Of a DNA stretch of 64,000 nt, positions 8,997-18,279 are shown one piece after another. The notes under the pieces were generated by a model, which worked only from the letters and a program-made list of their open reading frames with translations, was not told where the DNA came from and did not search any database. Origin of the DNA: MPNO01 sp965200535 (GTDB lineage: Bacteria > Pseudomonadota > Alphaproteobacteria > MPNO01); contig CBDAUF010000001.1 of the NCBI GenBank assembly GCA_965200535.1, positions 1,116,001-1,180,000 on the forward strand, given 5' to 3'. Both the position numbers and the translations under genes were made by a program. The number at the start of each line of letters is the position of its first letter. Within the stretch, counting starts at the first letter, position 1.

Positions 8997-9147
8997 CAGT
9001 TTGGGAGGAAACGTCCAAGAAAAGAAAAACGCAAACGGTTCCCTTGGACGACGAAACCGTATGCGGCGCGCCGGAAACTACGGATGTTGCGGGCCGGGTC
9101 AATTGCAAAATCGCCGCGGCCGAAAGATTTCGTCCCGCGGCGGAGAT

Positions 9148-9810
9148 TTACCCCTCCTCGAGCAGCCAGCCGAACAGCAGCGTGGCGGCGAGCGCCCCCG
9201 CCAGCTGGGCGACGATGAACCCCGGGGCATGGGCCGGCATGATGCCGGAGAAGGTATCGGTCAGGCTGCGGGCGACGGTGACCGCCGGGTTGGCGAACGA
9301 CGTCGACGAGGTAAACCAGTACCCGGCGGTGATGAACAGCCCGACCGCATAGGGTGTGGCCTGCGGCCGGAACCTCGCCGTCCCCAGGATGGTCGCCACC
9401 AGGCCGAAGGTGGCCACGAACTCCCCGGCCCACTGGGCAATGCCGGTCCTGCCTTTCAGCGAGGCGGCGAACGCGGGCTCGGCGAACATGAGATGGGCGA
9501 CCAGGACGCCGGCCAGCCCGGCGGCGATCTGGACCGGGATATAGAGCACTGCATCGCGGGCACCGATCTCTCGCCGAATCAGGAGGGAGAGCGTCACCGC
9601 CGGATTGAAATGGCCGCCAGAGACCGGCCCGAAGATCAGGATCAGCACCATCAGGATGGCGCCCGTGGCGACGGTGTTGCCGAGCAGCGCGAGCGCCGCG
9701 TTGCCGCCGGCGAGCGCCTCTCCCATGATCCCGGAGCCGACGACGGTCGCGAGCAAGAGGGCGGTGCCGAGCGCCTCGGCCGCAAGTTTTCGGGTGAGGG
9801 AAAACGTCAC
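9148..9810 (-). CDS. aquaporin / MIP family channel
   Basis: This 220-residue protein has six TM helices and the two half-helix NPA motifs in HFNPAVT (about residues 67-73) and SFANPAVT (about 175). Both carry a normal NPA triplet. Family length is normal. The ar/R selectivity residues cannot be assigned confidently by eye, so water and glycerol (or other small solutes) are not distinguished. It is the last gene of the minus-strand run that begins with pntAA, 9 nt after a small ORF, which is an unusual neighbour for transhydrogenase. Confidence 0.93.
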   Translation of the reverse strand: MTFSLTRKLAAEALGTALLLATVVGSGIMGEALAGGNAALALLGNTVATGAILMVLILIFGPVSGGHFNPAVTLSLLIRREIGARDAVLYIPVQIAAGLAGVLVAHLMFAEPAFAASLKGRTGIAQWAGEFVATFGLVATILGTARFRPQATPYAVGLFITAGYWFTSSTSFANPAVTVARSLTDTFSGIMPAHAPGFIVAQLAGALAATLLFGWLLEEG

Positions 9811-9819
9811 GGCGCGCCG

Positions 9820-10008
9820 TCAGGCCGTCCTGCCCATGCTGTCGAGGCGCTCCTGCAGCGCCGGCCCGTCGAGCGGGGCGATCGGCAGGGTGACAGGCAT
9901 CGGGATCCGGTCGGTCGGCATGCGACAGGTGTCGGCGAAGGCGGCGGCGAATTCGGCCCAGTCCCTGGAACGGACTCCGGAGACATCGCGGTTCATCTTG
10001 CGCAGCAC
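9820..10008 (-). CDS. small protein of unknown function between pntB and aquaporin
   Basis: This is a 62-residue ORF starting at GTG 10008 (MLRKMNRDVSGVRSRDWAEF..., ending ALQERLDSMGRTA). The reading frame is the same as pntB's and continues open back to the pntB TGA at 10042. There is no recognisable domain and no membrane segment. It fills the gap between pntB and aquaporin with 9 nt to spare, which argues for a real gene. I do not recognise the family. Confidence 0.45.
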   Translation of the reverse strand: MLRKMNRDVSGVRSRDWAEFAAAFADTCRMPTDRIPMPVTLPIAPLDGPALQERLDSMGRTA

Positions 10009-10041
10009 GGCGGGCGCGTTCGAATCGACCGCGCCCCGCGT

Positions 10042-11430
10042 TCAGAGCGCCTGGACGATCTCCTCGGTCATCTTCTTGGCATCGTCGAACAGCATCATCG
10101 TGTTGCCGCGGTAGAACAGCTCGTTGTCGACACCGGCATAGCCGGACGCGAGCGACCGCTTGACGAACAGGACCGTGTTCGCCTTCTCGACCTCGAGGAT
10201 CGGCATGCCGTAGATCGGGCTCTCGCGATCGGTCTTGGCCGCCGGGTTGGTCACGTCGTTGGCGCCGATCACATAGGCGACATCGGCGGCGGCGAAGGCG
10301 TTGTTGATATCCTCGAGCTCGAAGACCTCGTCGTACGGCACGCTCGCCTCGGCGAGCAGCACGTTCATATGGCCGGGCATGCGGCCAGCCACCGGGTGGA
10401 TGGCGTAGGAGATGTCGATCCCCTGCCCCTTCAGCGTGTCGCACATCTCGCGCAGGGCATGTTGGGCCTGGGCGACCGCCATGCCGTAGCCCGGAACGAT
10501 GATCACCCTGGAAGCGTTCTTGAGCACGAAGGCGGCGTCTTCGGCACTGCCGGCCTTGACGCTGCGCTCGCCCAGATCCTGTCCCGCGGCCTGCCCGCCC
10601 TCGGTCCCGAAGCCGCCGAGGATGACACTGAAGAAGGACCGGTTCATCCCCTTGCACATGATGTAGCTCAGGATCGCCCCGGACGAACCGACCAGCGCAC
10701 CGGTGATGATCAGCAGCGTGTTGGACAGGGTGAAGCCGATGCCGCAGGCGGCCCAGCCGGAATAGGAGTTGAGCATCGAGATGACGACCGGCATGTCGGC
10801 GCCGCCTATGGGAAGGATGATCAGAAAACCGAGCGCCAGCGACAGGAAAACGATCAGCCAGTAGGCCTCCGGGGCCTCGGCCAGGCTGAGCCAGACAACG
10901 AGGGCGGCCAGGGCGACCCCGAGCCCGGCGTTGAGCGGGTGCTGGCCCCGGAAAATCAGCGGGGCGCCGGTGACGAGGCCCTGAAGCTTGGCGAAGGCGA
11001 CGATGGAACCGGTGAAGGTGATGGCGCCGACGGCGGTGCCGATCGCCATTTCGACCAGACTCGCGGTCTTTATCGCACCGACGGTGCCGATGCCGTAGGC
11101 CTCCGGCGCGTAGAACGCCGCCGTCGCCACCGCAACCGCGGCGAGGCCGACGAGGCTGTGGAAGGCGGCGACGAGCTGGGGCAGCGCCGTCATCCGGATG
11201 CGCAGCGCGATGAAGGTTCCGATGGCTCCGCCGATCAGCACGCCCGCGGCGATCATCTCGAACGAGACCACACCGGGATCGGCGAGCGTGGTGGCGACCG
11301 CGATCGCCATGCCGGCGATGCCGACCGCATTGCCCCGGCGCGCGGTCTCGGGCGACGACAGCCCGCGCAGCGCCATGATGAAGCAGATCGCGGCGGCCAG
11401 ATAGGCGATGCCGGTCGCGTCGGGGTTCAT
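10042..11430 (-). CDS. pntB: NAD(P) transhydrogenase beta subunit
   Basis: This 462-residue protein has an N-terminal membrane domain (dII) of about nine TM segments, beginning AYLAAAICFIMALRGLSSPETARRGN and including HSLVGLAAV. The C-terminal NADP(H)-binding domain dIII contains VIIVPGYGMAVAQAQHALREM and AIHPVAGRMPGHMNVLLAEA, followed by IGANDVTNPAAKTD. With PntAA and PntAB it forms the proton-translocating transhydrogenase that reduces NADP+ with NADH using the proton gradient. It lies 12 nt after pntAB. Confidence 0.97.
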   Translation of the reverse strand: MNPDATGIAYLAAAICFIMALRGLSSPETARRGNAVGIAGMAIAVATTLADPGVVSFEMIAAGVLIGGAIGTFIALRIRMTALPQLVAAFHSLVGLAAVAVATAAFYAPEAYGIGTVGAIKTASLVEMAIGTAVGAITFTGSIVAFAKLQGLVTGAPLIFRGQHPLNAGLGVALAALVVWLSLAEAPEAYWLIVFLSLALGFLIILPIGGADMPVVISMLNSYSGWAACGIGFTLSNTLLIITGALVGSSGAILSYIMCKGMNRSFFSVILGGFGTEGGQAAGQDLGERSVKAGSAEDAAFVLKNASRVIIVPGYGMAVAQAQHALREMCDTLKGQGIDISYAIHPVAGRMPGHMNVLLAEASVPYDEVFELEDINNAFAAADVAYVIGANDVTNPAAKTDRESPIYGMPILEVEKANTVLFVKRSLASGYAGVDNELFYRGNTMMLFDDAKKMTEEIVQAL

Positions 11431-11442
11431 GGCCGCCCCTCC

Positions 11443-11769
11443 TCAGCGCCGCTTGCGGTACATCCGCAGCATGCGCTGCGAGACGATGAAACCGCCGAAG
11501 ATATTGATGGAGGCGAGAGTCACCGCCGCGAAGCCCATCACCTTGGAGAAGTTGAGCTCGGCCGGTCCGGCGGCGATCAACGCGCCGACGATAATCACCG
11601 AGGAGATTGCGTTGGTGACGCTCATCAACGGCGAGTGGAGCGCCGGCGTCACGTTCCAGACGACGTAATAGCCGACGAATATGGCAAGAACGAAAACGGT
11701 GAAGAGGAATATGAATGGATCGGAGGCCGCGGCCTCTGCCGCCGGCTGCGCGGCTTCTGCTGGTTTCAC
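11443..11769 (-). CDS. pntAB: NAD(P) transhydrogenase alpha subunit, membrane part
   Basis: This 108-residue protein has three to four TM helices, with FIFLFTVFVLAIFVGYYVVWNVTPALHSPLMSVTNAISSVIIVGAL being the conserved dII start. The three-polypeptide arrangement is the one known from Rhodospirillum rubrum and many alphaproteobacteria. It starts at GTG overlapping the pntAA stop (GTGA), so it is coupled to pntAA. Confidence 0.95.
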   Translation of the reverse strand: MKPAEAAQPAAEAAASDPFIFLFTVFVLAIFVGYYVVWNVTPALHSPLMSVTNAISSVIIVGALIAAGPAELNFSKVMGFAAVTLASINIFGGFIVSQRMLRMYRKRR

Positions 11770-12938
11770 GCTACATCCTTGTCGGCGGGGCTGGGCGAGA
11801 GTGCGGGGTGGACGATCGCCCCCTCATGGGTGATCAGGCACGCTGAGACAATCTCGTCATCCCGGTCGATGGTGAGCGCCCCGGCGTCGCGGGCGACGCA
11901 GGCGGAGAGGAAATTGAGCAGGTTGCGAGCGTACATCGAGGATGCGTTCTCGGCCAGCCGGCTCGGCACGTTGAGGTATCCGAGGATGTGCACCCCGTGC
12001 CTGAGGACCGCTTCGCCGGGCTCGCTCAAGGCGCAGTTGCCCCCCTGCTCGACCGCGAGGTCGACGATCACCGAGCCGGGGCGCATCGCGGCGACCATCT
12101 CCTCGCCGATCAGGACCGGCGCGCGGCGGCCCGGGATGAGGGCGGTGCAGATGGCGATATCGTTTCTGCCGAGCGAGTCGGCCAGCATCGCGGCCTCGCG
12201 CTCCTTGTACGATGCGCCCATCTCCCTGGCGTAGCCGGTCGCCGACTCGGCATCCGCCGCGGCCGTCTCGTCAACGGCGAGGAACTTGGCGCCGAGGCTC
12301 TCGACCTGTTCCTTGACCGCCGGACGCACGTCGTAGCCGGTGACGATGGCGCCCAGACGCCTGGCGGTCGCGATGGCCTGCAGCCCGGCGACGCCGGCGC
12401 CGAGCACCAGCACCCGCGCCGGCGGGATGGTGCCCGCCGCGGTCATCATCATCGGCAGCGCCCGGCCGAAGGCGCCGGCGCCGTCCAGCACGGCCTTGTA
12501 TCCGGCGAGATTGGACTGCGACGACAGGATGTCCATCGACTGGGCGCGGGTGATGCGCGGCAGCAGTTCAAGCGAGAACGCGGTCAGCCCGGCCCGGGCG
12601 TAGGCCGCCGCATGGTCGGGGTGCTGGAGCGCGGCCAGCGCCCCGATGACGACGGCGCCCGGCTTCATGAGCGCCACCTCGTCGACCCCGTTTTCCGCCT
12701 CGATCAGCGGCCGCTGGACCTTCAGCACCACATCGCCGTCGGCGAGCGCCGCCGCCTCGTCGTCCGCGACCGCAGCGCCGGCTTCGGCATAGGCCTGGTC
12801 GGCGAAGCCCGATGAAACGCCGGCGCCGGTCTCGACGACGACATCGAAACCGAGCCCGACCAGTTTTTTTGCGGTGTCCGGAGACGCTGCGACCCGCCGC
12901 TCGTGGCGCCGCCGTTCCTTCGGTACGGAAAGCTTCAT
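11766..12938 (-). CDS. pntAA: NAD(P) transhydrogenase alpha subunit, NAD(H)-binding part
   Basis: This 390-residue soluble dI domain is related to alanine dehydrogenase. It starts MKLSVPKERRRHERRVAASP, contains RITRAQSMDILSSQSNLAGYKAV, and has a Rossmann glycine motif VLGAGVAGLQAIATARRLGA. I chose the ATG at 12938 because it gives the conserved N-terminus; an upstream in-frame start adds a non-conserved 27 residues. It is first in the pnt operon, with a candidate promoter about 70 bp upstream. Confidence 0.96.
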   Translation of the reverse strand: MKLSVPKERRRHERRVAASPDTAKKLVGLGFDVVVETGAGVSSGFADQAYAEAGAAVADDEAAALADGDVVLKVQRPLIEAENGVDEVALMKPGAVVIGALAALQHPDHAAAYARAGLTAFSLELLPRITRAQSMDILSSQSNLAGYKAVLDGAGAFGRALPMMMTAAGTIPPARVLVLGAGVAGLQAIATARRLGAIVTGYDVRPAVKEQVESLGAKFLAVDETAAADAESATGYAREMGASYKEREAAMLADSLGRNDIAICTALIPGRRAPVLIGEEMVAAMRPGSVIVDLAVEQGGNCALSEPGEAVLRHGVHILGYLNVPSRLAENASSMYARNLLNFLSACVARDAGALTIDRDDEIVSACLITHEGAIVHPALSPSPADKDVA

Positions 12939-13005
12939 GACAGGGTCGCGTCCGGATGAAACAGCGCGCACGACAGGCCCGGTGCAGCCGGACCGCAATC
13001 CCCGC

Positions 13006-13035
13006 TTGGTACGAACCAACGGGTATCAAAGTCAA
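13006..13035 (-). promoter_or_regulatory. candidate pnt promoter with overlapping operator-like inverted repeat
   Basis: On the minus strand TTGACT (13035-13030) and TACCAA (13011-13006) are 18 bp apart, about 70 nt before the pntAA ATG. The -10 overlaps an inverted repeat TTGGT-ACGA-ACCAA (13006-13019) that could be a repressor site. Confidence 0.35.
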
Positions 13036-13125
13036 CCGATTTTCCGAACCAATCGGGCTTGCGCCGGCGGCGGCGGCCCCGTCCGCCCTGTCCGGACGCT
13101 TCCCGGCGGCCGTCCCGGCCCCTCC

Positions 13126-14247
13126 CTACTCCGCAGCCTCGCGCCCTGCATCGCCGGCGCGCACCGCGTAGAACCGCTCGGCATTGCGGAAAAGGATCGC
13201 ATCGCGGTCGTCGGCGCTCAGTTCCTCGTGTTCGAAGATTTCTTCGAGATGCCGCAGGCACTTCTCCGTATTCACCTCGTGCGGGAAGTCCGACGAGAAC
13301 ATGAAGGGTCGATTGCCCACCTTCCCGATCGCCGCGGCCAGGGTGTACTCGTCGCCCTCCGCGCCGACGAATATGCGGCCCCGATCGATCAGCCCGAGCA
13401 GATAGTCGCTCACCGACTGCCCGTCCGGCAGCTTGAGCAGTTCGCCCCGCCAGTCGAGCGGCAGGAAATTGTCGTGCGAAGATTCGAAGCGCTCGATGCA
13501 GAACAGCAGCCACGCCACGCCGCCTTCGAGAAAACCGACCCGGAGGCCGGGGAAGCGGTCGAATACGCCGTTGAACAACAGACCGCCGAGCCCGATCATC
13601 ATCGCCAGCGGGTGGCCGATGGCGTGCGCGGGGGCGAAGACGTTCATCTGGTCCATGCCGAAATTGATGTGGTTGCCGGCGTGCACCGCAAGCGGGCATC
13701 CGAGGCGTTCGGCCTCGGCATAGACCGGCCAGTACTCCTTCGAACCGAGATTGCCCTTGATGCCGGTGCCGGCGAGCATGACACCGGTCATGCCGAGGTC
13801 GCCGACGCAGCGCGCGAGTTCCTCGACCGCGGCGTCCGGCTCCTGCAGCGCGACCAGCCCCATCCCCCTGAACGCGGCGGAGCGTGCGATATAGGTCTCC
13901 GCAAGCCAGTCGTTGTACGCCCGGGCAACCGCTATCGCATAGTCGGCGTTGGCGATGTGGCCCATCGTCAACCCGTTGGTGGGGAACAGGACAGCGCTCT
14001 CGATCCCGGTCGCATCCATGAACCGCATCCATTCCTCGACACCGACATGCCCGCCGTCGCCGAATGCGCCGGGCGGGTTGGTGCCGGTCGGCGTATGAAG
14101 ATGGCCGAGGGGCGGAAACCACGACTGATTGGCAAAGATCCCGTGCGCGTATTTCCAGTCGCGGTAGAGCGCCGGCATCCGCTTGCCCATCGCTTCGGCA
14201 TCTTCGAAGACATGGCCGTCGGCGTCGATGATTCGAACCTGTGTCAT
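13126..14247 (-). CDS. amidohydrolase-2 family metal-dependent hydrolase/decarboxylase
   Basis: This 373-residue TIM-barrel protein has the metal-binding motif DADGHVFED at residues 8-16, CPLAVHAGNHINFG (about 197) and the late FSSDFPHE block (about 319) with a catalytic Asp. Relatives include ACMSD-like decarboxylases and hydrolases of aromatic or lactone intermediates. It is the last gene of the Rieske/SMP-30/TRAP operon, 44 nt after dctM. A role in breaking down the imported compound is plausible, but the substrate is unknown. Confidence 0.85.
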   Translation of the reverse strand: MTQVRIIDADGHVFEDAEAMGKRMPALYRDWKYAHGIFANQSWFPPLGHLHTPTGTNPPGAFGDGGHVGVEEWMRFMDATGIESAVLFPTNGLTMGHIANADYAIAVARAYNDWLAETYIARSAAFRGMGLVALQEPDAAVEELARCVGDLGMTGVMLAGTGIKGNLGSKEYWPVYAEAERLGCPLAVHAGNHINFGMDQMNVFAPAHAIGHPLAMMIGLGGLLFNGVFDRFPGLRVGFLEGGVAWLLFCIERFESSHDNFLPLDWRGELLKLPDGQSVSDYLLGLIDRGRIFVGAEGDEYTLAAAIGKVGNRPFMFSSDFPHEVNTEKCLRHLEEIFEHEELSADDRDAILFRNAERFYAVRAGDAGREAAE

Positions 14248-14291
14248 CCCATTTCCTCCGGTAGAGATTCCCCGCGGCCGGGCGCCCGGAC

Positions 14292-15605
14292 TCAGCGCAT
14301 GGCCGCCGGGAGGGCGGTGACGATCCCGGGAAAGATCATCAGGAGAGCGATCAAGACGAACTGGATCGCGACGATCGGAACCGCCGCGCGATAGATTTCC
14401 GCCATGCTCAGCCTGGGCTGGACCCCCTTCATCACGAACAGCAAGACACCGAAGGGAGGCGTGATCCCGGCGAGTTCGAGCTGCACCAGAATCAGGATCG
14501 AGAACCAGATCGGATCGAGCCCGAGCGCCAGCACCAGCGGCATGAAGACCGGGATCGAGACCATCATGATCGAGATCGTGTCGATGAAGCAGCCGAGCAC
14601 GAGCACCATGAGCTGCATGATGATCACCATCGCCACCGGCGAGAGATCGAGTTCGGCCACCGCATCGACCAGCGCGGAGGTCGAACCGGTGGCGGCCAGG
14701 ATCTGCGAGAACCCCGCCGAACCCACGATCACCAGCAGCATCATCGACGTCGTCGCGGTGGTGGACATCAGGGCCGCCTTCGTCGCCTCCCAGGTCAGCC
14801 GGCGATAACAGGCGGCGATCGCCAGGGTCGCCACCACACCCATCGCGGCGGCTTCGGACGGCGTCGCGATGCCGATGAAGATGAAACCCGTCACGACGAC
14901 GATCAGGCTGAGCAGCGGCGTTACCCGGAGCAGGCTTCGCAGCTTTTGCGCCGTTGTCATGGGCGGCGCGAGATAGGGCGGCGCGAGGTGCGGCTGGAGC
15001 TTCGCCCGCAGGGTGAAATAGGCGAAGTAGAGGGCCGCCAGCACCAGGCCCGGCAGCAGGCCGGCGAGCAGCAGCTTTGCGATCGAGACCTTGGCGAGCG
15101 CGCCGAGCAGCACGCCGAGTGCGCTCGGCGGAATGAGGACCGCGAGGCCGCCGCCCGCGAGAATGGCGCCGACCGAGAATTCCGAACGGTACGCGCGCTT
15201 GCCCATCTCCGGCACCAGCGTCGATCCCAGCATGGCGACCGACGCCATGCTGGCGCCGCTCAACGCACCGAACAGGGTGCCGCCGCCGACGGCGGAGACC
15301 GCGAGGCGGCCCGGCAGGCGTCCGATCCAGTGGTCCGCGGCATCGACCGTCATGTCGGCGAGGCCGGTGCGCATGAGCAGCTCGCCCATCAGGATGAACA
15401 GCGGGATCGGGATCAGCGCGAACTGCCCGACCGAGGAGAACGCGCTGGTCGCCAGCAGCGACAGCGCGACTTCGCCGCCCATGAAGAAGTAGAGGCCGAG
15501 GATGTTGAGCGTGAGGAACCCGAACGCCACCGGCATGCCGCTCGCCAGCACGACGGCCAGCAAGACGAAGAAGATCAGGAGAAGCAGCGACCAGTCGAGT
15601 TCCAC
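14292..15605 (-). CDS. dctM: TRAP transporter large permease (DctM/SiaM type)
   Basis: This 437-residue protein has about 12 TM segments and typical DctM features: MPVAFGFLTLNILGLYFF, FILMGELLMRTGLADMTVDAADHWIGRLPGRLAVSAVGGGTLFGALSGAS and the late FGVLLFVMKGVQP. It couples sodium flow to solute import with DctQ and the binding protein DctP. It is 10 nt after dctQ in the same operon. Confidence 0.95.
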   Translation of the reverse strand: MELDWSLLLLIFFVLLAVVLASGMPVAFGFLTLNILGLYFFMGGEVALSLLATSAFSSVGQFALIPIPLFILMGELLMRTGLADMTVDAADHWIGRLPGRLAVSAVGGGTLFGALSGASMASVAMLGSTLVPEMGKRAYRSEFSVGAILAGGGLAVLIPPSALGVLLGALAKVSIAKLLLAGLLPGLVLAALYFAYFTLRAKLQPHLAPPYLAPPMTTAQKLRSLLRVTPLLSLIVVVTGFIFIGIATPSEAAAMGVVATLAIAACYRRLTWEATKAALMSTTATTSMMLLVIVGSAGFSQILAATGSTSALVDAVAELDLSPVAMVIIMQLMVLVLGCFIDTISIMMVSIPVFMPLVLALGLDPIWFSILILVQLELAGITPPFGVLLFVMKGVQPRLSMAEIYRAAVPIVAIQFVLIALLMIFPGIVTALPAAMR

Positions 15606-15615
15606 CGCCCCGCCC

Positions 15616-16164
15616 TCAGGTTCCGCAGTGCGGGTCGAGGCCGCCGCTTTGGCCGCCCCCCGCCCTGAGCGCGGCCTCCGGATCCCGCTCGCCGAGATAG
15701 GTCAGCAGCCGCGCTGCAAAGGCGAGTGTCAGCGCCGCGCTGCCGAAGGGAACGGCGACATAGGGATAGATGCGCGGGATGTTCCAGATACGCCCCACCC
15801 GCACGTCGTTCTGGGCGTATTCGACGGCCGCGATCCCGGTGCGCCAGGCCAGCACCGCGCAGGCGGCCAGCCCGACCGCGGAAACCGCGATCCCGATCGC
15901 CCGCTGCGGCCGCGGCCCGAGGGCGTCGATCAGGATCTCGACCCGCACATGGCCGTCGCGCAGCAGGATCCACGGCGCGGCGAGAAAAGTCATCCAGACC
16001 AGCGAGTATTCGGACAGGTCGAACGCCCAGGGCGACGCCCAGCCGAACAGGTTCCGCGTGACCACGTCGTAGGTGATCCACAGGCTCATCGAGAGGATGA
16101 GCAGGGCGGACAGGTATGCGAGCCACCGCGCCGGCCGCTCAACCAGCCGTGCAAGACCCTTCAT
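15616..16164 (-). CDS. dctQ: TRAP transporter small permease (DctQ type)
   Basis: This 182-residue protein has four TM helices and the DctQ pattern SMSLWITYDVVTRNLFGWASPWAFDLSEYSLVWMTFLAAPW. I chose the ATG at 16164 rather than an ATG 18 codons upstream because the extra residues are low-complexity and GGGAAACGCGGA precedes it. It sits 70 nt after dctP. Confidence 0.92.
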   Translation of the reverse strand: MKGLARLVERPARWLAYLSALLILSMSLWITYDVVTRNLFGWASPWAFDLSEYSLVWMTFLAAPWILLRDGHVRVEILIDALGPRPQRAIGIAVSAVGLAACAVLAWRTGIAAVEYAQNDVRVGRIWNIPRIYPYVAVPFGSAALTLAFAARLLTYLGERDPEAALRAGGGQSGGLDPHCGT

Positions 16165-16234
16165 TCCGCGTTTCCCGGCTGCCCGGGACGGGCCCGCCGA
16201 CAGGCCCGCCCCCGGCAACCCCGGACGGGCGAGT

Positions 16235-17257
16235 CTAGGCCGCCGCCTTGTCGAACAGGGCCTTCAGCCGCGCGCCGTTCTCGGGCGACTGCTTGAGGAT
16301 CTTGGCCCACAGCTTCTCTTCGGTCAGGTCGACGAACCGCTTGGCGTCTGCGGGCGGCAGTTCGACGATCTCGAGCCCGTGCTTCTTCATCACCGCGTGC
16401 TCTTCGTCGCGGGTCTTCCGGCACCATTCCTCGCCGATCTTGTCGGCCGAGCGCGACGCCTTGACCAGGATGTCCTGAAGCTCCTTGGGCAGCTTCTTGA
16501 AGCTGTTGGGGTTGAGCAGCGTGGTCGTGCGCAGCCGGTAGAAGGTCGGGGAGACGATGTACTTGGCGTGCTCGTAGAACTTGAAATCCAGCAGGCCGAT
16601 ATCGGGCCAGCCCAGCCCGTCGACGACGCCCCGTTCCATCGACGTATACGCCTCGGCGGGCGCAACCGTGACCGGCACCGCCCCGAGGGTCTCCAGGATC
16701 GGATCGTAGAGCGGGATGGACCGGATCTTCCGTCCCTTGAAGGACGCAAGGTCGGTCGGCTTGAACCTGACCTGAAACACGTAGCCCACGCCGCTCATCG
16801 GAATGCCGAGCAGCATGACGCCCCGCTTCTTCATCAGGATGTCGGCATAGGCGTCCAGCACGCCGGCCTCGCGCAGCCGTTCGATCGAGGCGGTGCCGCT
16901 CGCCAGCGAGATCGACGATGGCATGGCCCCGGCGAAATAGGCGTTGGCCGAATGGCTCATGTCGAAGACGCCCTTGGCAACCGCCTCCGGCGCGTCGAAA
17001 CCGCTGATGACCTCGGCGCCGCCGGCGTATTCGATCTTCAGTTCGCCGCCCGACATCCTGTCGACCTCGTCTGCGAGGAAGTCGTAGCACTTCCCCCAGA
17101 CCGTCTTGCGGTTGATGATCGTGATGTAGCGCAGCTTGTGCTTTCCCTTGGCGATCGCCGGGAAGCCGGCGATGACGCCGCTCGCGCCGATGGCTGCGGC
17201 GGTTGTCGTCTTGACGAACGTGCGCCGCGAAAGCGCGCCTTTTGTCTTCTCTGTCAC
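16235..17257 (-). CDS. dctP: TRAP transporter substrate-binding protein (DctP type) with Tat signal
   Basis: This 340-residue protein starts at GTG with a textbook GGAGG 6 nt upstream. The N-terminus carries a twin-arginine signal (SRRTFVK at residues 10-16, then a hydrophobic stretch to about 37). The body is a DctP-type periplasmic binding protein: WGKCYDFLADEVDRMSGGELKIEY, GRKIRSIPLYDPILETLGAVPV, TSMERGVVDGLGWPDIGL. The last segment holds the usual arginine/Asp-Gly ligand region of TRAP binding proteins. The ligand is not predictable, but the neighbours suggest an aromatic or cyclic acid. Confidence 0.94.
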   Translation of the reverse strand: MTEKTKGALSRRTFVKTTTAAAIGASGVIAGFPAIAKGKHKLRYITIINRKTVWGKCYDFLADEVDRMSGGELKIEYAGGAEVISGFDAPEAVAKGVFDMSHSANAYFAGAMPSSISLASGTASIERLREAGVLDAYADILMKKRGVMLLGIPMSGVGYVFQVRFKPTDLASFKGRKIRSIPLYDPILETLGAVPVTVAPAEAYTSMERGVVDGLGWPDIGLLDFKFYEHAKYIVSPTFYRLRTTTLLNPNSFKKLPKELQDILVKASRSADKIGEEWCRKTRDEEHAVMKKHGLEIVELPPADAKRFVDLTEEKLWAKILKQSPENGARLKALFDKAAA

Positions 17258-17385
17258 CGTTTCCTCCGATTTGACCTTTTCCGTCGCCCGGCGGACCCCG
17301 TCGGGGGGCGCCCCGCCGGGAATGCTAGTCGACGGCCGGCATTGACTCCAGCGCGGGGAGGCGCACCCGGAAGGCGCTGCCGGCG

Positions 17386-18279
17386 TCAGGCGCCGAAGCG
17401 GGGTTCGGGCAGGCCGCGGACGCCGGCGTCGAGCGCGAAGACCGCGCCGGCGAGCGGCTGTTTCCACAGCGCCTCCGGGGCGAGCGGGAAGGTTGCGCTG
17501 GTCACGTAGAGGGTGTCGAGGTCGGGCCCGCCGAAGGTGCATGCGGTGGGGCGCTGCACCGGAATGCCGATGACGCGGTCGATCCGGCCGTCGGGCGCGT
17601 AGCGGGCGACCCGCCAGGCGCCGACGCAGCAGATCCAGTAGCAGCCCTCGGCATCGACCGCCGCGCCGTCCGGCCGGCCCTCGCCGGGGTCGTTGGCCGC
17701 AAACACCCGGCGGTTGGCGATGTCGCCGGTGGCCGGATCCAGATCCCACGCCCAGATGAAGTCCCGGCGGCTGTCGGAATGGTAGAGCGTCGCCCCGTCC
17801 GGGCTGAAGGCGAGGCCGTTCGGGCAGATCAGCCCGTCCACCACCGCCCGGCAGCGGCCGTCGGGGTCGTAGCGGTAGAGCGCGTTGGCGCCGCTATCCA
17901 TGGTCTCCACCAGGGCGCCCGCCCAGAACCTCCCCTGCCGGTCGCAGCGTCCGTCGTTGAAACGCATCTCGGGATTGTCGGGTTCGAGATCGAAGACCCG
18001 GTCCACGCTGCCGGCCGCCAGATCGACGAAGGCGATTCCGGACTGCATGCCGGCGATCAGGCGGCCGTCCCAGCAAAACGAGAAGCAGCCGATGCGCTCG
18101 GGCATCGTCCAGGTGCGGCGCGCGCCGGTGCGCGGATCGAGGCGCTCGACCGACGGCCGGTAGATATCGACCCAGTAGAGCGCCTGCTCGTCCTCGTGCC
18201 AGCGCGGCGATTCGCCGACGATAAAGCGTTCGTCGACGACGCAGCGGACCTCGCCCGCCCCCACCCGGCCGGGGGTCAC
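17386..18279 (-). CDS. SMP-30/gluconolactonase/LRE family lactonase
   Basis: This 297-residue six-bladed propeller has GESPRWHEDEQALYWVDI (metal-binding Glu near residue 16), FNDGRCDRQGRFWAG (Asn/Asp) and ICPNGLAFSPDGATLYHSDS (Asn and Asp ligands). These positions match the calcium/zinc ligands of SMP-30 lactonases, which open sugar or aromatic-derived lactones. The start is the GTG that overlaps the stop of the Rieske gene (GTGA), so it is translationally coupled. Confidence 0.9.
   Translation of the reverse strand: MTPGRVGAGEVRCVVDERFIVGESPRWHEDEQALYWVDIYRPSVERLDPRTGARRTWTMPERIGCFSFCWDGRLIAGMQSGIAFVDLAAGSVDRVFDLEPDNPEMRFNDGRCDRQGRFWAGALVETMDSGANALYRYDPDGRCRAVVDGLICPNGLAFSPDGATLYHSDSRRDFIWAWDLDPATGDIANRRVFAANDPGEGRPDGAAVDAEGCYWICCVGAWRVARYAPDGRIDRVIGIPVQRPTACTFGGPDLDTLYVTSATFPLAPEALWKQPLAGAVFALDAGVRGLPEPRFGA

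Noticed and set aside
9001..12234. Very long plus-strand open frame (over 1000 codons) opposite pntB/pntAB
   Set aside because: It is the antisense shadow of the transhydrogenase genes in GC-rich DNA; the translation is low-complexity Gly/Arg/Asp-rich with no domain, while the minus strand carries clear PntB.
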